5,597 bases of DNA, from contig JAHFPO010000141.1 of NCBI GenBank assembly GCA_023266695.1, positions 1 through 5,597 of the forward strand. The letters are read 5' to 3'. Within the stretch, counting starts at the first letter, position 1, and each line of letters begins with the position of its first letter. The notes beneath the pieces are model-generated. The model was given only the letters and a program-made list of their open reading frames with translations, ran no database searches and was not told the origin of the DNA. Positions 5,520 through 5,597 of this stretch are shown here, in pieces. Source of the DNA: Hyphomicrobiales bacterium. GTDB lineage: Bacteria; Pseudomonadota; Alphaproteobacteria; Rhizobiales; Xanthobacteraceae. The position numbers were made by a program, and so were the translations under genes.

Positions 5520-5597
5520 CGCTCCACGCGCGAGTGCCGGTTCCCGGAATCAGCCATTAAGCGGACATAAAACGCAGGGTGCTGTTACTTCGAGTAT
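5520..5597. other. Non-coding tail with no recognisable gene
   Basis: No start, ribosome site and open frame combine into a credible gene on either strand before the window ends. The stretch includes CCGGTTCCC (5537-5545), the exact reverse complement of the loop of the palindromic repeat (5392-5400), and AAGCGGACAT, a phrase I recall from rhizobial intergenic regions but cannot verify. It may be more repeat debris or the upstream region of the next gene. Confidence 0.4.

Overview
The window is a housekeeping chromosomal segment that looks like an alphaproteobacterium, probably Hyphomicrobiales (Rhizobiales). The evidence is the high GC content, the gene order mnmE–mnmG–rsmG–parA–parB on one strand, a ParB that begins with the alphaproteobacterial-type RLGRGLAALIGD motif, and a 49-bp palindromic repeat after parB of a type I recall from rhizobial genomes. 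The genus cannot be fixed from the sequence.

Layout, all genes on the + strand. Positions 1-899 are the 3' two-thirds of mnmE; the start lies outside the window. Positions 900-1083 are a spacer with three near-consensus parS centromere sites and a candidate promoter. Next come mnmG (1084-2934) and rsmG (2912-3577). rsmG overlaps mnmG by 23 bp and carries a fourth parS-like site in its 5' coding sequence. parA (3585-4412) begins 7 bp after the rsmG stop. A 73-bp spacer follows, with a hairpin and a strong Shine-Dalgarno sequence, and then parB (4486-5373). The last 224 bp are non-coding. They hold a palindromic repeat that starts on the last base of the parB stop codon, a possible second repeat module, and a 10-bp tandem repeat. 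No further gene is visible before the window ends.

Two functions are interleaved. MnmE and MnmG form the tRNA wobble-uridine modification complex, and RsmG methylates 16S rRNA, so these three genes serve decoding. ParA, ParB and the parS sites form the chromosome partition system. ParB is expected to load at the parS cluster about 3.5 kb upstream of its own gene, and at the site inside rsmG, and the ParA ATPase then moves the origin region. The locus is therefore probably close to the replication origin.

I found no unknown multigene system here. The most interesting detail is that two of the parS sites deviate from consensus at exactly the base that creates a GANTC motif, the CcrM methylation target of alphaproteobacteria, inside the ParB binding site. 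The parA–parB junction (hairpin, mini-ORF ending on a TTG start) and the repeat mosaic after parB also merit a look.
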